Shown: positions 62,702-64,000 of the stretch, piece by piece
How the letters are laid out: every line of letters begins with the position of its first letter
Numbering within the stretch: position 1 is the stretch's first letter
Assembly: GCA_963710865.1 (NCBI GenBank)
Contig: CAVQBR010000002.1
Location: forward strand, 186,001 to 250,000
Length of the DNA stretch: 64,000 nucleotides
Direction of reading: 5' to 3'
From: PRDV01 sp963710865
GTDB taxonomy: Bacteria; Babelota; Babeliae; Babelales; Babelaceae
Notes under the pieces: generated by a model
What the model was told of the DNA's origin: nothing
Database searches by the model: none
What the model saw: only the letters and a program-made list of their open reading frames with translations
Made by a program: the position numbers and the translations under genes

Positions 62702-62710
62702 GATGAAAAT

Positions 62711-62786
62711 TGGAGCTGGCGACTGGATTTGAACCAGCGACCTACTGATTACAAATCAGTTGCTCTACCAACTGAGCTACGCCAGC
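62711..62786 (-). tRNA. tRNA-Thr (anticodon TGT)
   Basis: 76 bases with encoded CCA. Acceptor GCTGGCG/CGCCAGC; anticodon stem ACTGA/TCAGT around TTTGTAA; T-arm GCTGG/CCAGT around TTCAAAT. Confidence 0.95.
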
Positions 62787-62795
62787 ACACGCTTC

Positions 62796-62871
62796 TGGAG
62801 CGGGAAACGGGACTCGAACCCGCAACCTACAGCTTGGAAGGCTGCCGCTCTACCAATTGAGCTATTCCCGC
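62796..62871 (-). tRNA. tRNA-Gly (anticodon TCC)
   Basis: 76 bases with encoded CCA. Acceptor GCGGGAA/TTCCCGC; anticodon stem GCAGC/GCTGT around CTTCCAA; T-arm GCGGG/CCCGT around TTCGAGT. Nine bases upstream of tRNA-Thr(TGT), presumably one transcript. Confidence 0.95.
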
Positions 62872-62887
62872 ACGAGTAATTTTTTCT

Positions 62888-62916
62888 AGTATACAGCCCT
62901 TTTTCAATTTTCACAA
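62888..62916 (-). promoter_or_regulatory. Predicted promoter upstream of tRNA-Gly
   Basis: On the minus strand TTGTGA (62916-62911), 17 bases, TATACT (62893-62888). The -35 box touches the 3' end of tRNA-Tyr. Confidence 0.5.
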
Positions 62917-63002
62917 TGGTGGCGAGAGTAGGATTCGAACCTACGAAGGCATTAGCCAACGGATTTACAGTCCGTCCCCTTTGGCCGCTCGGGAATCTCG
63001 CC
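62917..63002 (-). tRNA. tRNA-Tyr (anticodon GTA)
   Basis: 86 bases with encoded CCA and a long variable arm, as expected for bacterial tRNA-Tyr. Acceptor GGCGAGA/TCTCGCC; anticodon stem ACGGA/TCCGT around CTGTAAA; T-arm GTAGG/CCTAC around TTCGAAT. Confidence 0.95.
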
Positions 63003-63014
63003 AAATATCTATAT

Positions 63015-63042
63015 AGTGTACTCAAAGACATAATAATTACAA
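63015..63042 (-). promoter_or_regulatory. Predicted promoter upstream of tRNA-Tyr
   Basis: On the minus strand TTGTAA (63042-63037), 16 bases, TACACT (63020-63015), about 12 bases before the tRNA 5' end. Weaker than the two promoters downstream. Confidence 0.35.
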
Positions 63043-63272
63043 CATGGTCTTATTTTTTTACCATTGAAATCGGTACGAGCTTGATAATCAGCTAAAGCAA
63101 TAGCAAAGGACCCGCTTGCTCCTCAAATCATTGACATCGGCCTTACATTAGTAGGCAGCTATTCGGCTCGCAATACACATTGCAATTTCAGTGGGGAATT
63201 GAATTTCTGGTTCTCTCGATGGTAGCATCGCCTTGGCTGAAGCTGGTCTACGTGCACGACAAGCGCCATCCT

Positions 63273-64000
63273 TTAGGATGGAGTCATTGACTTATAGCTA
63301 TCTAACAAGGCAACGATATCGTTATGCCCTTTCGCTAAAGCAATAGCCTCCAGGTTATTACCATCACTATCAATTGCTTCTCTGTTTGCCCCCTTTGCCA
63401 AGAGCATCTTTACAATTGCCGTGTAACCATTGCCAACTGCTATTAATAATGGAGTTTCTCCGTTATTAGTAAGCTGCTCAAAATTTGCATTGTAATCTAA
63501 CAACAATTCGACGAGCTCAGTATGCCCATGTAAGACCGCAATGCATAGAGGTGTTATTCCATCATTTCTGGCCGCATTCATATCAGCACCCGCATTCAAT
63601 AATTGCCGAGCAACTCCAATTTTTCCTTCATGTGCAGCTACAAACAATGCCGTTCCGCCATTACTCTGTCTTAAATCTGTGTCTGCATGAGCAGTTAGCA
63701 ACTCATGCATAACCGCTTCATTACCATTATGCGCCGCCATAATCAGAGGCGTTACCCCATTTCTATTAGCCTTGTTTTTATCAGCACCCAAACCCAACAA
63801 CAGTTTGACCACTTGAGCATGACCTTTCAGCGCAGCGATACCCAAAGGAGTCACCCCATCGATTGTAGCTTTATCTTTGTCGGCACCCGAATTTAATAAC
63901 AGCTGCACCAACTCCAAATTACCTTTCGCAGCTGCGATGAATAAAGGCGCTATCCCATTTACATTAGCCTTGTTTGTGTCTGCTCGGGCTTTCAATAATA
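63273..64000 (-). CDS. Ankyrin-repeat protein (5' end outside window)
   Basis: The last 242 codons are visible and the frame is open at the window edge (the apparent TTG start is inside a repeat). About seven ankyrin repeats of 33 residues, highly regular (GVTPLGIAALKGHAQVVKLL, LGLGADKNKANRNG and so on), end with HNDIVALLDSYKSMTPS. The repeats are closer to consensus than those of the 29-33 kb paralogues and the AGADxxxAxxxG turns differ, so it belongs to another ankyrin subgroup. Signal peptide and F-box-like motif cannot be checked. Confidence 0.9.
   Translation of the reverse strand, partial: LLKARADTNKANVNGIAPLFIAAAKGNLELVQLLLNSGADKDKATIDGVTPLGIAALKGHAQVVKLLLGLGADKNKANRNGVTPLIMAAHNGNEAVMHELLTAHADTDLRQSNGGTALFVAAHEGKIGVARQLLNAGADMNAARNDGITPLCIAVLHGHTELVELLLDYNANFEQLTNNGETPLLIAVGNGYTAIVKMLLAKGANREAIDSDGNNLEAIALAKGHNDIVALLDSYKSMTPS

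Noticed and set aside
62777..63031. 84-codon frame across the tRNA genes
   Set aside because: It covers tRNA-Gly and tRNA-Tyr on their own strand; the tRNA structures explain the sequence.

Overview
The window looks like the chromosome of a host-dependent bacterium of the Dependentiae (TM6) type. This is an inference from gene content: an ATP/ADP (nucleotide) translocase of the kind used by energy parasites, a set of secreted ankyrin and WD40 repeat proteins, a secreted FtsH-like AAA protein without a protease domain, and several decaying genes, set beside an ordinary bacterial core (RNA polymerase, ribosomal proteins, PNPase). Stop codons are standard (TGA is used as stop), and Shine-Dalgarno sites of the AGGAG type are common.

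Layout. 1-3.7 kb: end of a UvrD/PcrA helicase, then two secreted repeat proteins (WD40 and ankyrin-like). 3.8-6.3 kb: trpS with a small membrane protein, divergent from a CdaA-like membrane protein whose catalytic motifs are gone. 6.9-9.2 kb: HicA/HicB toxin-antitoxin pair and an AAA/DUF4143 ATPase. 9.3-11.9 kb: tandem duplicate of an APC amino-acid permease. 12.2-13.9 kb: single-domain YbbR protein overlapping glmM. 14.6-16.7 kb: NhaC-type antiporter and the wreck of a CYTH-domain gene. 16.9-19.9 kb: a 989-residue secreted or membrane protein holding 21 near-identical 23-residue charged helical repeats. 20.2-22.8 kb: a complete IS21-family element. 23.1-26.4 kb: a second DUF4143 ATPase, a GrpB-GNAT fusion and a frameshifted IS982-like transposase. 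26.5-29.2 kb: a PAF-acetylhydrolase-like hydrolase and the nucleotide translocase. 29.5-33.5 kb: three paralogous secreted ankyrin genes, one frameshifted. 34-39 kb: six ABC-2 transporter genes, including three tandem near-copies of one permease. 39.2-46.5 kb: small accessory genes (Nudix, GNAT, secreted proteins, FtsH-like AAA with a dead partial copy) and a 1.1 kb non-coding stretch with decayed repeats. 46.8-63.0 kb, all on the minus strand: tRNA-Tyr, tRNA-Gly, two tRNA-Thr, rpmG, tRNA-Trp, secE, nusG, rplK, rplA, rplJ, rplL, rpoB, rpoC, tRNA-Val, rpsO, pnp, rph and a DNA polymerase III delta-like gene. 63.3 kb to the end: another ankyrin protein that runs off the window.

How the parts fit. 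The minus-strand block is the transcription/translation core, read as one long run with internal promoters in its tRNA part and hairpins between rplL and rpoB. The accessory half supplies host-interaction functions: energy theft by the translocase, amino-acid import, a lipase-like enzyme, and exported repeat proteins. Five of these exported proteins share an F-box-like motif of the form LPxD(I/V/L)...ILPYL between the signal peptide and the repeats; they look like one effector family with interchangeable repeat modules. The most unusual items are this motif family, the CdaA pseudoenzyme separated from its usual ybbR-glmM partners, a cysteine-rich insertion in the N-terminal part of RpoB, and the expanding 69-bp repeat gene.
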